Shown here piece by piece: positions 25,564 to 35,410 of a stretch of 64,000 nucleotides of DNA (position 1 is the first letter of the stretch; the number at the start of each line of letters is the position of its first letter). The stretch is taken from the NCBI GenBank assembly GCA_902168205.1, contig CABHOK010000007.1, positions 62,001-126,000 of the forward strand, written 5' to 3'. This stretch comes from an uncultured Chitinophaga sp. (GTDB lineage: Bacteria > Bacteroidota > Bacteroidia > Cytophagales > Cyclobacteriaceae). Below the pieces are notes generated by a model that was not told the DNA's origin, ran no database searches, and saw only the letters and a program-made list of their open reading frames with translations. The translations under genes and the position numbers were made by a program.

Positions 25564-26724
25564 TTAAGATCGCTGCAATGTATATTCGTTCAACAACTCT
25601 TTCCATACAAACTGCTGATCGAAATTCGCTACGATATAATTTCTGGCGGCCTCCGAATATGCCTTCCGCAACGTCATATCTTCCAGCAGCGTAACCATGG
25701 CCTGGTACACCGCCTCTGCATTCTTTACCGGTACGACAATACCCGTTTGTTCATGCTGAATGATCTCGTTACATCCGTTGATGTTCGACACTATACAGGG
25801 CACATTGAGACAACACGCCTGCATCACTACATTCGGGAAACCTTCCCTATAGCTCGGAAAAACAAAAATATCGGAAGCTGTAATCCAAGGTTTAACATCT
25901 GATTGAAAACCAGCCAGAATTACATTCTTATTTTCGTGCAGGAATTTATAGTCTTCTTCATGAAGCGGATCCAGCTCTCGTTCAAACGGACCGATTAAGA
26001 GTAAATATACCTTTGCTCCTCCTGATAATGCTGGCAACCGCTTAAAGGCATGAATCAGTTCACCTATGCCCTTATCCTTTACTATTCTTCCTACAAATGA
26101 GAATACAACATCTCCTTGATTTATTCCGTTGCGATTGCGTATTTCAAGTGCCTGCTTTTCTATAGTGTCAGAGCGCTTGAACAAACTCGTATCGATGCCG
26201 TTGCTACTGCCTTTGCCGATGATCTTCAGCTTATCATTACTCACACCCAATGATTGAGTCATGTAGTCCTTTAACCCGACAGAGTTGGGATATACACCCG
26301 TTGCACAGAAGTATGTGATCTTCTCCGTCATTACGAGTATAAATCGTTTCAATCCGGTTGCTTCTACCAAGGGTAAACCTGCCACAGTATGCATACGTAC
26401 CGGCACGCGGCAAATCCACGCTGCCAGCATTCCGATCAGTCCTGCCTTAGGTGTATGTGTATGCACTATATGCGGACGTATTGCCCGCATGATTCGCATC
26501 ATTTTCCAAAGGCAAAGCAGGTCCTGGATCGGTGTAATCTTCCTTGTTAGCGGAACTTCAATGTGTTCTACACCTTCCTTCCGAACTTCCGGTACTTCTT
26601 TACCAGCAGCACTCATGGTATATACTTCGAAGCCCTGCTCGCGCATAAAACGAAACTGTCCCTTTAGCAGAAGGTGCAGAGAGATAGGTACGGTAGTGAT
26701 ACGCAGTAATCTAGTTTTTTCCAT
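25564..26724 (-). CDS. GT4 glycosyltransferase, PglA-like
   Basis: 386 residues from the ATG at 26724, overlapping the deacetylase gene by 14 bp; an upstream start at 26754 is in frame but overlaps more. GT-B fold: N-terminal acceptor domain with HTHTPKAGLIGMLAA and the donor domain with FVGRIVKDKGI, then FVFPSYREGFPNVVMQA (GT4 E-x7-E). VAGLPLVEATGLKRF resembles the PglA group, which adds the second sugar to the bacillosamine lipid. Next to the PglC-like gene, so a similar second step is likely; the sugar is unknown. Confidence 0.85.
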   Translation of the reverse strand: MEKTRLLRITTVPISLHLLLKGQFRFMREQGFEVYTMSAAGKEVPEVRKEGVEHIEVPLTRKITPIQDLLCLWKMMRIMRAIRPHIVHTHTPKAGLIGMLAAWICRVPVRMHTVAGLPLVEATGLKRFILVMTEKITYFCATGVYPNSVGLKDYMTQSLGVSNDKLKIIGKGSSNGIDTSLFKRSDTIEKQALEIRNRNGINQGDVVFSFVGRIVKDKGIGELIHAFKRLPALSGGAKVYLLLIGPFERELDPLHEEDYKFLHENKNVILAGFQSDVKPWITASDIFVFPSYREGFPNVVMQACCLNVPCIVSNINGCNEIIQHEQTGIVVPVKNAEAVYQAMVTLLEDMTLRKAYSEAARNYIVANFDQQFVWKELLNEYTLQRS

Positions 26725-27712
26725 GGAGCTGATAAATACGATCTGCCGTCTCACCCATCGTTAAACTTTCCATTTCATAACGGTTCCGGCAAAAATCATA
26801 GTGTTCAAGAATTTGTTTTAATCCGGCTATACTTTGTTCCGGAAAACTACCAAAGTTGTGTGGATGCCACCAAAGGTGATATACTTCACCACGCTTCGCA
26901 GCTCTTTCAAGTTCGCGCTTGATCCGACCAATCTTCATGGCATTCAAAAAATATTCAGAAGGACGATAGGGCCGCAGCAATCTGCTGGCCGGCAAACACA
27001 GCGGCAGGCCTGCACGCACCTCTACTGTATCCAATGTATAGGTGTTCTTCTTCCCAATTGGTATATATGCATCAGCACCGCGGTTGAGGCGCTTCAACAT
27101 TGATTCATTTTGTGTGCTGCGAATATTCCAGAACCAGTCGCGTGGATTATCGCGAACGGTTACAAAGCCTTCTTCATAACAAACACGAAGGTAGTCTTCA
27201 TTGAATTGATTACGCGGAAATACCAACGATCTCAACTTCTTTCCATATAGCGCTGCTGATTGCTGCGCTGCACGAAGATCAGCACGGAATTGCTCAATCG
27301 TCTGCCCTGCTTCGTTGCAGTAATAGTGAGCGAAAGTATGCGAAGCCAGTTCCTGGTATTGTGTATTCAGAATAACTTTCACCAATGATGCCGCATAATG
27401 AAAAGGATCCTCCTGCTCATCTTTCCCTATACCATACTTGTCAATAAAACTATAGGCCGACAGTTGCTGGTCCTGATACGTTGGTTTCTCTGAAGGTATA
27501 GCGTTACGCAGAGACTCGTTGTTGTTATGAAACAACATTCCTACACTCGCCCAGGTAACATGCACTTCATGTTTTTCAAACAGGGAAAGCATCTGCGGTA
27601 TAACTTTGCGTGTGTTAAAGAAATACTGCTGATACTGCGGTAAATTCCATTTTTCAAAACCTCCCCAGTGGAGTTCAAAATCGAGAGAAATCGTAAATAT
27701 ACCCTTCGTCAT
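26711..27712 (-). CDS. Polysaccharide deacetylase family protein
   Basis: 333 residues with a NodB-type (CE4) fold. ISLDFELHWGGF (8-19) provides the first catalytic Asp, and ELASHTFAHYYCNEA gives the metal His-x3-His. LRSLVFPRNQFNEDYL is the conserved Arg-containing motif, and YHLWWHPHNFGSF lies near the C-terminus. No signal peptide is present, so it may act in the cytoplasm on lipid-linked intermediates or be exported another way. Similar deacetylases are frequent in exosortase-associated polysaccharide loci. It overlaps the Wzy-like gene by 4 bp. Confidence 0.85.
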   Translation of the reverse strand: MTKGIFTISLDFELHWGGFEKWNLPQYQQYFFNTRKVIPQMLSLFEKHEVHVTWASVGMLFHNNNESLRNAIPSEKPTYQDQQLSAYSFIDKYGIGKDEQEDPFHYAASLVKVILNTQYQELASHTFAHYYCNEAGQTIEQFRADLRAAQQSAALYGKKLRSLVFPRNQFNEDYLRVCYEEGFVTVRDNPRDWFWNIRSTQNESMLKRLNRGADAYIPIGKKNTYTLDTVEVRAGLPLCLPASRLLRPYRPSEYFLNAMKIGRIKRELERAAKRGEVYHLWWHPHNFGSFPEQSIAGLKQILEHYDFCRNRYEMESLTMGETADRIYQLHGKN

Positions 27713-28920
27713 GTAGTAGCGTTTGTAGCGTTTGCCTGTGATCGCCTCAGTTTCAATAGCTGCTGATGTTTCCAGGCTTTTAATTTTTCTTCATCCAGAA
27801 ATGCCAGTACAACAAACAAAACCAGAATCATTACCTGACTTTTTTGTCGCATTGCCAAACCCAGATTTCCAGAGATCTGTGCTAAAGCAATTGATATAGT
27901 AATAAAACTTAAGAAGGCCGTTTTCGCCAAGAAGTTACCAGTAACCAGAAATTTCAGTCCCTTTAAATTACCAATGAGCTTTAATGAGATTAACAGATAG
28001 AAAACGTTTTCAAATGAGACAATGATTCCAAGTGCGCCAGGGGCATCAAAGAAAAGCGGGCGATATAAAAAAGTAAAGACCTGCATCGGCAAACTATATT
28101 GTGTAATATCAACACCGGATGATGCTTTGGTAAGTTCTTTTGCACGATGTGTCAAGTCCAATCCCTGCGTTACAAATTCCTCCTCATCAATGCCCACCAT
28201 CGACAGAACGTCTTTGTAGATAAAGAAGAAGGCAATGGAAGCTCCTGCCAGGAACATCACGCGCATTGCAACGCTAACCCCCTTCGATGAAAAAATAAAT
28301 CCCATTGCCGATGATACCAATATAACAAGCATTACGTGGGGCCTCACATGATAAATGATCAACGCTCCCATGGCCAGTGCGAGTATTCTATTTTTAACAT
28401 TGCTAATTCCGTAAAAAAATAACCCGAGTCCCATAAAGATGATGGACCCCTTCCCTAGAGATGTTGACCAGAAGTGAAGATTAGGTAAAAAGAAAATCAG
28501 TGTAAGAAGATCATACCCATAGAACTCATGCCTGAAGCGTATATTTTCCTTAAAGAATATATAGAAGTAAACAAATCCTAAAAAGCCAAAGAACGAAAAC
28601 AAGGCCATCATACCCTCATATGAAAACCCCAGATAGTTGACAAACGGATAAGTAACCCATTCGATAAATGTAGTACTGGTTCCATAGAAATCGCCCCACG
28701 AATCTCCTCTGAAACCCATGGACACTTTTCGATAATAATTTCTTGAGTCTGAAGGATTGAAAAGTATATATGCAAAATATGCGAACGACAATAAGATATG
28801 ATAGAAGTAGAGCCTCTTCAGAAGTGATTCATCTATAATTGGATATCGTTGCTTCACCGTGTTGATTAAGGCAAACGAAATAAATCCTGTTATTATGATG
28901 ACAAGTATTCCTCCCAGCAT
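27709..28920 (-). CDS. Wzy-like O-antigen/polysaccharide polymerase
   Basis: 403 residues with about ten predicted transmembrane helices and a longer non-membrane loop near 230-275. Wzy proteins link lipid-bound repeat units in the periplasm and are recognised mainly by topology and context. NLHFWSTSLGKGSIIFMGLGL (around 147-167) is reminiscent of the EpsG/O-antigen polymerase family. No other polymerase candidate is in the locus. It lies 3 bp after the GNAT gene. Confidence 0.72.
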   Translation of the reverse strand: MLGGILVIIITGFISFALINTVKQRYPIIDESLLKRLYFYHILLSFAYFAYILFNPSDSRNYYRKVSMGFRGDSWGDFYGTSTTFIEWVTYPFVNYLGFSYEGMMALFSFFGFLGFVYFYIFFKENIRFRHEFYGYDLLTLIFFLPNLHFWSTSLGKGSIIFMGLGLFFYGISNVKNRILALAMGALIIYHVRPHVMLVILVSSAMGFIFSSKGVSVAMRVMFLAGASIAFFFIYKDVLSMVGIDEEEFVTQGLDLTHRAKELTKASSGVDITQYSLPMQVFTFLYRPLFFDAPGALGIIVSFENVFYLLISLKLIGNLKGLKFLVTGNFLAKTAFLSFITISIALAQISGNLGLAMRQKSQVMILVLFVVLAFLDEEKLKAWKHQQLLKLRRSQANATNATT

Positions 28921-28923
28921 TTT

Positions 28924-29916
28924 CTAAAATAATTCAAGGTCCCCAAAGGAAGGACTCCACCCTTCGAAGGCTGCAAAGTTGCTTAAATCCGGCAACATAA
29001 TATTATGAATCATTACAGTCGGTCCAACTTTGCGTTTTAAAACTAACATATTTGTCCCTAGAAGATTCGCGATTCCGAAACTTCCTGACGTTACATAATC
29101 AGCGTTGTGCTCCTGAACCTTGCGATCCACTATTTGTTTCAAGTCCCGAACATACTTTCTGTCAGAGAGAAAAACATCTGTGATCCTCAGTTCCTTCCCT
29201 GCAAACGTATGCTTGATACGGTAAAAAAATAATGCTCTCAATTCTGTATCTTCTACTCCACCCGCATAGTATTCTGCCACAGGCACATTTGCGTAACGCC
29301 ACATCAACGTATCAACTGAATGCTCGGTAATTACGTGCGAACCATAGAGTATATTATTTGAAGCTATAAGTTTCGATAGACCCGCGTTGTTTAAATAATA
29401 AGAGATCGACTCATCCTTTTTAGACGCATTGTTCTGCCTGCTCTTTTTCCGCAATACAACATCAAGCATCATTGAAACCGGTTTTACCATTTTCATTTGG
29501 ATAGGCAATTTACCTGCCTCTGCCCATCCTAACTTTGTATAGCCTCGTTTGCTCTTTCTATTAGGCGTACTGAACAATAATCCATATCCATTCTCGCGAC
29601 AATGGTCGATCAATGCCAGCGTCAACTTTCCAAACATACCGTTACCCTGATAATCAGGGTGAACCACTGTATCAACACCTCGCACCGCTTCAATGATATG
29701 ATTACCTGCTCTCCATTTCCAACGCATAAAAGTGCGAACCCCCACAATCTTACTCTTGTCAATAGCCAATAGCACCAGTGATTTTCCAAAAGGATTATCT
29801 ACGTGTTTCCATCGCCAATAAATTTCAGATTTAGGAAGCAGGTTCTCTCCTAATCCTAGTTTCAGTAGGCTTACGATTTCGGGTATGTCACCTTCATGTG
29901 CGAGGCGAATTTCCAT
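28924..29916 (-). CDS. GNAT family N-acetyltransferase (tandem copy 1)
   Basis: 330 residues with an N-terminal GNAT domain: HPDYQGNGMFGKLTLAL is the acetyl-CoA-binding motif A (about 92-108). An unassigned C-terminal half ends with EGWSPSFGDLELF. It is clearly paralogous to the next gene; both share KPSEIYWRWKH-like and DNPFGKS blocks and the same ending. Probably acetylates an amino sugar of the repeat unit or attaches an amino acid; the substrate cannot be told. Confidence 0.8.
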   Translation of the reverse strand: MEIRLAHEGDIPEIVSLLKLGLGENLLPKSEIYWRWKHVDNPFGKSLVLLAIDKSKIVGVRTFMRWKWRAGNHIIEAVRGVDTVVHPDYQGNGMFGKLTLALIDHCRENGYGLLFSTPNRKSKRGYTKLGWAEAGKLPIQMKMVKPVSMMLDVVLRKKSRQNNASKKDESISYYLNNAGLSKLIASNNILYGSHVITEHSVDTLMWRYANVPVAEYYAGGVEDTELRALFFYRIKHTFAGKELRITDVFLSDRKYVRDLKQIVDRKVQEHNADYVTSGSFGIANLLGTNMLVLKRKVGPTVMIHNIMLPDLSNFAAFEGWSPSFGDLELF

Positions 29917-30048
29917 ATAATTGAAAAGGCGGGTAAAGGACCTTTTTTAAATTTTGCTAAACACAGCTAGATAATAGTTTGAACGCTAAACACCTAACAG
30001 TTTACTATATTTTCTTAGCCCAGAATTGTAGTTATCAAAAACGTTAAG

Positions 30049-31032
30049 CTAAAACAATTCCAGATCACCAACGGATGGGCTCCAGCCATTAAAGTTGTGG
30101 AGTGTGTTGGCTGCGTCAAATGTTATATTGCGTACGGTTACAACAGGACCTACGGGTAATTTTCGCAAATATAGTCCTGCTCCGTTCAACCACGAGTTTA
30201 GTCCCGATACTGTTGCATAATCGGCTGCGTGCTGCTTTACCAGATCTTTCACCATAGCGCGCACGTCCGTTTTATACTTGTCAGTATCCATGAAAATGTC
30301 GGTTACTCTCAATTCGTTGCCAGCACTGGATGACTTCAATCTATATACCAGCAAAACCCTCAGCTTTCCCGCTGTTTGCAATCCAGACGTAAAGTATTTA
30401 GCAACTGGTACGTTTTGATATCTCCATTGCAGTGATTTAACAGTATGGGATGTAATGATTTGATCTTTGCAGCGCACTGCATTTTGCTTTAACAGCTCTT
30501 CCAGATTCGGATGCTGAAGAAAGGACTCTTGATTTGTATCATTGGTTTTAACAACCGACTGCTTTAGTCTTGACATGTTTAGTGCGACTGAAACAGGGTG
30601 TAGTATCGGTATGCTGATTGGAAGTTTCCCTGCTTCCTTCCATCCCATCTTCAGGTATCCTGGTTTACTGTTGCTATTCGGAGTATTGAAAACAAAATGC
30701 CATCCTTCATTCGCACAATAATTTAAAAGCTCCAGGGTCAGCTTTTTAAATATACCGCGCCCCTGGTAATCCGGATGCGTTGCTGTATCAACAGCACGAA
30801 CCGATTCAAAGACTTGTCCGGAGGATTTCCATTGCCATCGCATAAAGGCACGGACCCCAACCAGAATGTCATTTTCAAAAGCCAGTATAACGGGAGATTT
30901 TCCGAACGGATTATCGATATGTTTCCACTGCCAATACTCCCGGGATTTCGGCATAAGCTCTTCACCCAGGCTTTTCTTAAGTAACTCTACAATTAACGGT
31001 ACATCATGCTCGGTCGCAGTTCTGATCTCCAT
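30049..31032 (-). CDS. GNAT family N-acetyltransferase (tandem copy 2)
   Basis: 327 residues, homologous over its full length to the next gene downstream. Acetyl-CoA motif HPDYQGRGIFKKLTLEL at about 93-109; end NGWSPSVGDLELF. A 132-bp gap separates it from copy 1. Within the gap AAAAGG and CCTTTT can form a weak hairpin, but no clear promoter was seen. The duplication followed by divergence suggests two related acceptors in the glycan. Confidence 0.8.
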   Translation of the reverse strand: MEIRTATEHDVPLIVELLKKSLGEELMPKSREYWQWKHIDNPFGKSPVILAFENDILVGVRAFMRWQWKSSGQVFESVRAVDTATHPDYQGRGIFKKLTLELLNYCANEGWHFVFNTPNSNSKPGYLKMGWKEAGKLPISIPILHPVSVALNMSRLKQSVVKTNDTNQESFLQHPNLEELLKQNAVRCKDQIITSHTVKSLQWRYQNVPVAKYFTSGLQTAGKLRVLLVYRLKSSSAGNELRVTDIFMDTDKYKTDVRAMVKDLVKQHAADYATVSGLNSWLNGAGLYLRKLPVGPVVTVRNITFDAANTLHNFNGWSPSVGDLELF

Positions 31033-31104
31033 AGCAATTTTTTGTCATGCAATACTCGCTATTTTTCACCACTAATGCTTTCCGCTAATCGAGGTAAATG
31101 CACG

Positions 31105-32229
31105 TTAGTACATTTTTACCTCTTGCCGGTATACATCTTCAAGGGCTTTAACCATTTTCTCCATGCTAAATTCTTCTTTAACCCGCTCTCTTGCCTGCAA
31201 AGCCAGCGCGTTTCTCTTTTTAGCATCGGCTATCAGCTCTGTAGCAAATTCAACCAAACGTTCAGGTTCTTCAACATCACACAACAGGCCATCTACACCG
31301 GGGCGGATTACTTCTTTTATACCGCCTGCATTTGTACTAACCACAGCACATCCCGAAGACATTGCTTCCAGCAGAGCAATAGGAAGGCCTTCGAAAATTG
31401 AAGTCATCATATACAAATCAAAGGTAGACAGGTATGGACGTACTTCCGTTTGTGTACCCGCAAAATGAACTCGGCTTTCAAGACCTTGTTGCTTTTGTTT
31501 TTCTAACAACAGTTCTTTCAATGGTCCATCGCCAACAATTATAAAATGTGTTTCGGGACGATGAGACAAAATCTTTTTAGCCAGCTCAATCCATAAGTCC
31601 AGTCGCTTCTGAAATCTAAATACAGCTATGGTTCCGATCACAGGTGCATCAAGTGGTATATTAAATTTCCCGCGAATCTCTTCACGCTGAAATTGTCCTG
31701 GAGCAAAACGTTCCGTGTTAACACCATTCAGAATGGTGATTAAAGATGCTTTTAAATTGGTTTTATGTTTTCGTATCGATTTCTCAACGTCTTCGGAGAC
31801 TGCTATAATTTTTGTAAGCCAGTTTAGCGTGAACAGATTGGCCAACCGGGTAGCAATATGATAGCGCTCCTGCTTATTATGCTCGGTATAGATTACCGGA
31901 ATACCTGACAGTTTACCTGCAATGCGCGAGGCTATACCGGCCCATGGAAGATGTGCATGAATAAGATTTATACCATGCTTCTTCGCGTACGCTGAAACAG
32001 CCTTCGCTTTGAACAAAAGCTCGATATTATTGCGTGCCGCAATGCAAGTAACTTTACCTCCGTGTTCCAGGATAGAGCTCACCATCGCATCTTTCCAAGA
32101 CAGAAAGTATATATAGTGAAACTCGAACTGATCTTTATTATGCACACGCAGTGTTTCTGGCAGTAACATTTCAGCGCCTCCCCTGCCCAAAGATTTTATT
32201 ACGTGAAGGATTTTTATTTTTTGATTCAT
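31105..32229 (-). CDS. GT4 glycosyltransferase
   Basis: 374 residues, GT-B fold. SLGRGGAEMLLPE near the N-terminus is the acceptor-domain glycine loop. IGTIAVFRFQKRLDL starts the donor domain, and MTSIFEGLPIALLEAMSSGCAVVST gives the E-x7-E nucleotide-sugar motif. It overlaps the next upstream gene by 4 bp and is one of several GT4 enzymes that assemble the repeat unit. Donor and acceptor unknown. Confidence 0.87.
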   Translation of the reverse strand: MNQKIKILHVIKSLGRGGAEMLLPETLRVHNKDQFEFHYIYFLSWKDAMVSSILEHGGKVTCIAARNNIELLFKAKAVSAYAKKHGINLIHAHLPWAGIASRIAGKLSGIPVIYTEHNKQERYHIATRLANLFTLNWLTKIIAVSEDVEKSIRKHKTNLKASLITILNGVNTERFAPGQFQREEIRGKFNIPLDAPVIGTIAVFRFQKRLDLWIELAKKILSHRPETHFIIVGDGPLKELLLEKQKQQGLESRVHFAGTQTEVRPYLSTFDLYMMTSIFEGLPIALLEAMSSGCAVVSTNAGGIKEVIRPGVDGLLCDVEEPERLVEFATELIADAKKRNALALQARERVKEEFSMEKMVKALEDVYRQEVKMY

Positions 32230-33335
32230 ACTGCGCTTTTGCTATTCAGAACTTTTGTATAAGCAGCTGCAAACTTTTTGGCAATGCTGTCATTCATAAA
32301 TTCTCTTGTGACAAACTGATGAGCATTCTTTCTTATTTTGGATGTTTTGTCTGAGTTTAGCAGTGCATCCTTAACAGACACTATAAATCTTTGTTCATCA
32401 TCTTTATCAACGAGCCAACCTGTTTCATCGTTTTTAACAACCTCGCTGATACCGCCAACGTTGTATGCTACAACCGGTACCTCGCAATAAAAAGCTTCTA
32501 ATATCACTCCGGGAAGCCCTTCTATTCTACTCGGTAACGTGAATACATTAGCATTGGAAAGAATCGATAATACATCAGAACGATATCCTAGTAATGCAAC
32601 ATGATTATCAAGCCCCATCGCCATAATTTTCTGCTGCAGACTTTCGCGAAGTTTACCGTCTCCCAGGATTAACACTTTGATGTCGCTATATTCTTTAACT
32701 ACTTCAGTGGCTATACGCAATAACGCTTCGTGATTTTTTTCAGGAACAAGACTGGCAACATTAACAATTACTTTCCCCGAGGTGAAATAGGGAAGTATAT
32801 CTGCTGATAAAGTTTTATTGACAGCTACTGCTTCGATACCAATCGGCACCATTGTGGTTTTTTCAGAAGGAACATTATACGTCTTGATAAAATCAAGTCT
32901 GCACAATTCACTCACTGAAATGATATGTTCGAGTTGCTTAACGAGAAATTTATTAAAGATAAGTTTAGGACGAGATGTAATGAAGTCGCTAACCTTATTG
33001 GCATTTCTATACACTATAGGAGTCTTCCATTGGAAAAACAATTTAGAAAGGACAACAAACTTTAATGTATCTCCTGCATTCGCCTGAATAATATCAGGTT
33101 TATTCTGTTTGATATAGTCAGCAAGTTGCTTCCATCCACCAACATCAAAAAATCGTTTTGACAGTGGTCTTTTCAGATTTACCAGTTTTCCTTTAAAAGG
33201 TAGCTGCGCGTTGCCATCCAGTAAACAAACAACGGTAACATCGTGTCCCATCGCCAACAAGTGATTGGACAATTGGCAGGCAAACATCTCTGCTCCTCTA
33301 AGCTGGGGCTTTTGAATAAGTTGTAAGATCTTCAC
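32226..33335 (-). CDS. GT4 glycosyltransferase
   Basis: 369 residues from a GTG at 33335. KPQLRGAEMFACQLSNHL is the N-terminal glycine-type loop. VNVASLVPEKNHEALLRIA opens the donor domain, and LPSRIEGLPGVILEAFYCEVPVVA holds the E-x7-E motif. Cytoplasmic retaining glycosyltransferase of the surface polysaccharide; sugar specificity cannot be deduced. Confidence 0.87.
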   Translation of the reverse strand: MKILQLIQKPQLRGAEMFACQLSNHLLAMGHDVTVVCLLDGNAQLPFKGKLVNLKRPLSKRFFDVGGWKQLADYIKQNKPDIIQANAGDTLKFVVLSKLFFQWKTPIVYRNANKVSDFITSRPKLIFNKFLVKQLEHIISVSELCRLDFIKTYNVPSEKTTMVPIGIEAVAVNKTLSADILPYFTSGKVIVNVASLVPEKNHEALLRIATEVVKEYSDIKVLILGDGKLRESLQQKIMAMGLDNHVALLGYRSDVLSILSNANVFTLPSRIEGLPGVILEAFYCEVPVVAYNVGGISEVVKNDETGWLVDKDDEQRFIVSVKDALLNSDKTSKIRKNAHQFVTREFMNDSIAKKFAAAYTKVLNSKSAV

Positions 33336-33349
33336 CTGTGCTATGTATT

Positions 33350-34609
33350 TTAATGCTTTGTGTTGGATTCAATCTTTCTCAGTGCCTTCTCCATCTCATA
33401 GTCCCATGTTCCATTTGAAAGAATATAGTTGGCTCCATTCCTACTGAGCCGCTCCCGCAAACTTAAATCCTCCATAAGTGTTATGATTTTAGATGCACTA
33501 TCATCTATATCACCAACCTTGTATAATAGTAAATGATTATTGTCGCTAAACATAACAGGTATTTCACCAGCTTGTGGCGCAAGTGTCGGTTTGCCTGCTG
33601 CTAAATATTCACGCAGCTTTAATGGAGAATAATGAAAATCATCAGCACTCCGTGCACTTACAATAGCTATATCGAAGAGCGATACATACTTGGGAATTTC
33701 AGCGAAGGGTTTCTTTCCCAGGAACATTACTGCTTTTTCAAGATCGAGTTCTTTTACCATGCGGGCAATTCCTTCACGCTCCTGTCCATCTCCTACCAAC
33801 AGCAGTACTGCGTCATTTCGCTGTTGATATACTTTATTAAAAACATTGATCAATATATCCAGGCCATGGAAGCTTCTGAAACTTCCTGTCCAACCGAGAA
33901 CAAATTTGTTGTCCAATCCAAGCGATTGTCTCAATGACAAAGATGAATTATCAGAACCAAACAAGAACGGATCTACAGACATTGGTGAGATCAATACTTT
34001 ACCAGGATCTATTCCCATTTGTATAACCTTCCTGGCAACATCCTCCGAAACGCATGCTACAATATCAGCTTGTTGCAGTGCTTTTCGCTCCTGGTATTTT
34101 TCTAACAACACCCCCCATATCGGACGCTTCACCCCCCATTTTCCAGCCTCCCATACCACGGGTGCATGAACGTATACTATAAGTGGCACACCTAATTGTG
34201 CTGCTATTTTTTTTCCCGGTCCTTCAAACAAATCATGCTGTTGCCATACAAACGCAACGCCAGAGTCTGACCACGGGAACGTTTTGTTTATATTCCATTG
34301 CCTACTTTTTCTCCACAATAAAATATCTTTCAGTAAGGTCTTAATGAATAATGGTACACGCTGACCTAACGTCTTTTTTTTAGAAGTGGAGGCGGGTTTC
34401 TGCTCACCTAAAGGATAATGTATAACCTCCTCGGGTGATGCAACGCGATCAGATGTCAGCACCCATGCGTTTCCAAATTTACGGGCGGCCGCTGCCGACC
34501 AGCCAGCCACTGTAATCCACAACGCTTCTGCTCCCACCCAGGCCTTGCTCGAACGGGGCATAATAAATATGGCAGATTTTTTTGCTACACTATCGGGCTT
34601 TTTAATCAT
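33350..34609 (-). CDS. GT4 glycosyltransferase
   Basis: 419 residues with a basic N-terminal extension. KFVLGWTGSFRSFHGLDIL opens the donor-binding domain, and KLREYLAAGKPTLAP is a version of the distal GT4 motif in which the first Glu region is degenerate. ADIVACVSEDVARKV is the usual linker motif. The weaker E-x7-E suggests a specialised donor. Gap of 14 bp to the next downstream gene. Confidence 0.82.
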   Translation of the reverse strand: MIKKPDSVAKKSAIFIMPRSSKAWVGAEALWITVAGWSAAAARKFGNAWVLTSDRVASPEEVIHYPLGEQKPASTSKKKTLGQRVPLFIKTLLKDILLWRKSRQWNINKTFPWSDSGVAFVWQQHDLFEGPGKKIAAQLGVPLIVYVHAPVVWEAGKWGVKRPIWGVLLEKYQERKALQQADIVACVSEDVARKVIQMGIDPGKVLISPMSVDPFLFGSDNSSLSLRQSLGLDNKFVLGWTGSFRSFHGLDILINVFNKVYQQRNDAVLLLVGDGQEREGIARMVKELDLEKAVMFLGKKPFAEIPKYVSLFDIAIVSARSADDFHYSPLKLREYLAAGKPTLAPQAGEIPVMFSDNNHLLLYKVGDIDDSASKIITLMEDLSLRERLSRNGANYILSNGTWDYEMEKALRKIESNTKH

Positions 34610-34633
34610 ACTTCGTCTGGTGATCTATTCCAA

Positions 34634-35407
34634 TTATACTTCGTCTGGCGCTTCGTTTACGACAATGCCGTCACGCAAGAGAATCTGCTTCAATTCTTTG
34701 TCTACAAATATAGTCTTATGCGGATTTGCCTTCAGCATTACTATAAATTGTTCGTATTCAATATCAGGATTGTGAATATTAGAATCCACTATATATTTCT
34801 TGTTTACGTTCACATCTTTCAATGCATCTCTATATCCATCGCCATACGCTGTTTTAAAAAATGTAAATCCGGTTATAAAGAGCTCTGAGAAATCTGATTC
34901 CATGGCCTCCTTTAGCGCACAAAATCCGGTGGTCGGTCTAAATTTTCCAAACGCACCAATCACTTGTTTATAAGGAGCAGAGGGCAAGTAGTAAACCACC
35001 TGTGAGAGCAAGTATTTTTTATAGAAATTAAAGGTTACCCGCCAGCCAAAATAGGTCGGAATCGGGTTAATCACATAGCGTATCCCTTGTTGATTATATA
35101 AATTAAAATCAAGCGGACCACCGCCACTAAATTCATTTTCAAAGAAACTATGAAACAGAATGTCAATCTTCGAACCTATATCTTTTTTAAACTTACCATC
35201 CCTAACTACTAACGGAGACTTGTTGATTCTAATCACAAAGTCAAAAGCATCGATAAATTCTCCCCGGTTCGTATTCATGGCAGAGCTTGCAGGTCCTACA
35301 ATAGCAATACGTTTTTTTTCCAGTATACTCTTATCAAAACGTTTCGTAAACCGGAGCATCAACACAAAACCTAGCAGAGCCCGATATAGCTTAATCAGAA
35401 ATTTCAT
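34634..35407 (-). CDS. GT29-like sialyltransferase homologue
   Basis: 257 residues. The sialylmotif L can be recognised at 33-64: RIAIVGPASS followed by FIDAFDFVIRINKSP, like the eukaryotic GT29 pattern (VVGNSG...ID..D.V.R.N..P). Sialylmotif S is RPTTGFCALKEAM (157-169), and a His followed by Glu (H212, E217 or E219) fits motif III. An N-terminal hydrophobic stretch (about 6-18) may anchor it. GT29 enzymes transfer sialic or related ulosonic acids from CMP donors. It directly follows the cytidylyltransferase/aldolase/HAD genes, which could make its donor. Confidence 0.78.
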   Translation of the reverse strand: MKFLIKLYRALLGFVLMLRFTKRFDKSILEKKRIAIVGPASSAMNTNRGEFIDAFDFVIRINKSPLVVRDGKFKKDIGSKIDILFHSFFENEFSGGGPLDFNLYNQQGIRYVINPIPTYFGWRVTFNFYKKYLLSQVVYYLPSAPYKQVIGAFGKFRPTTGFCALKEAMESDFSELFITGFTFFKTAYGDGYRDALKDVNVNKKYIVDSNIHNPDIEYEQFIVMLKANPHKTIFVDKELKQILLRDGIVVNEAPDEV

Positions 35408-35410
35408 GAC

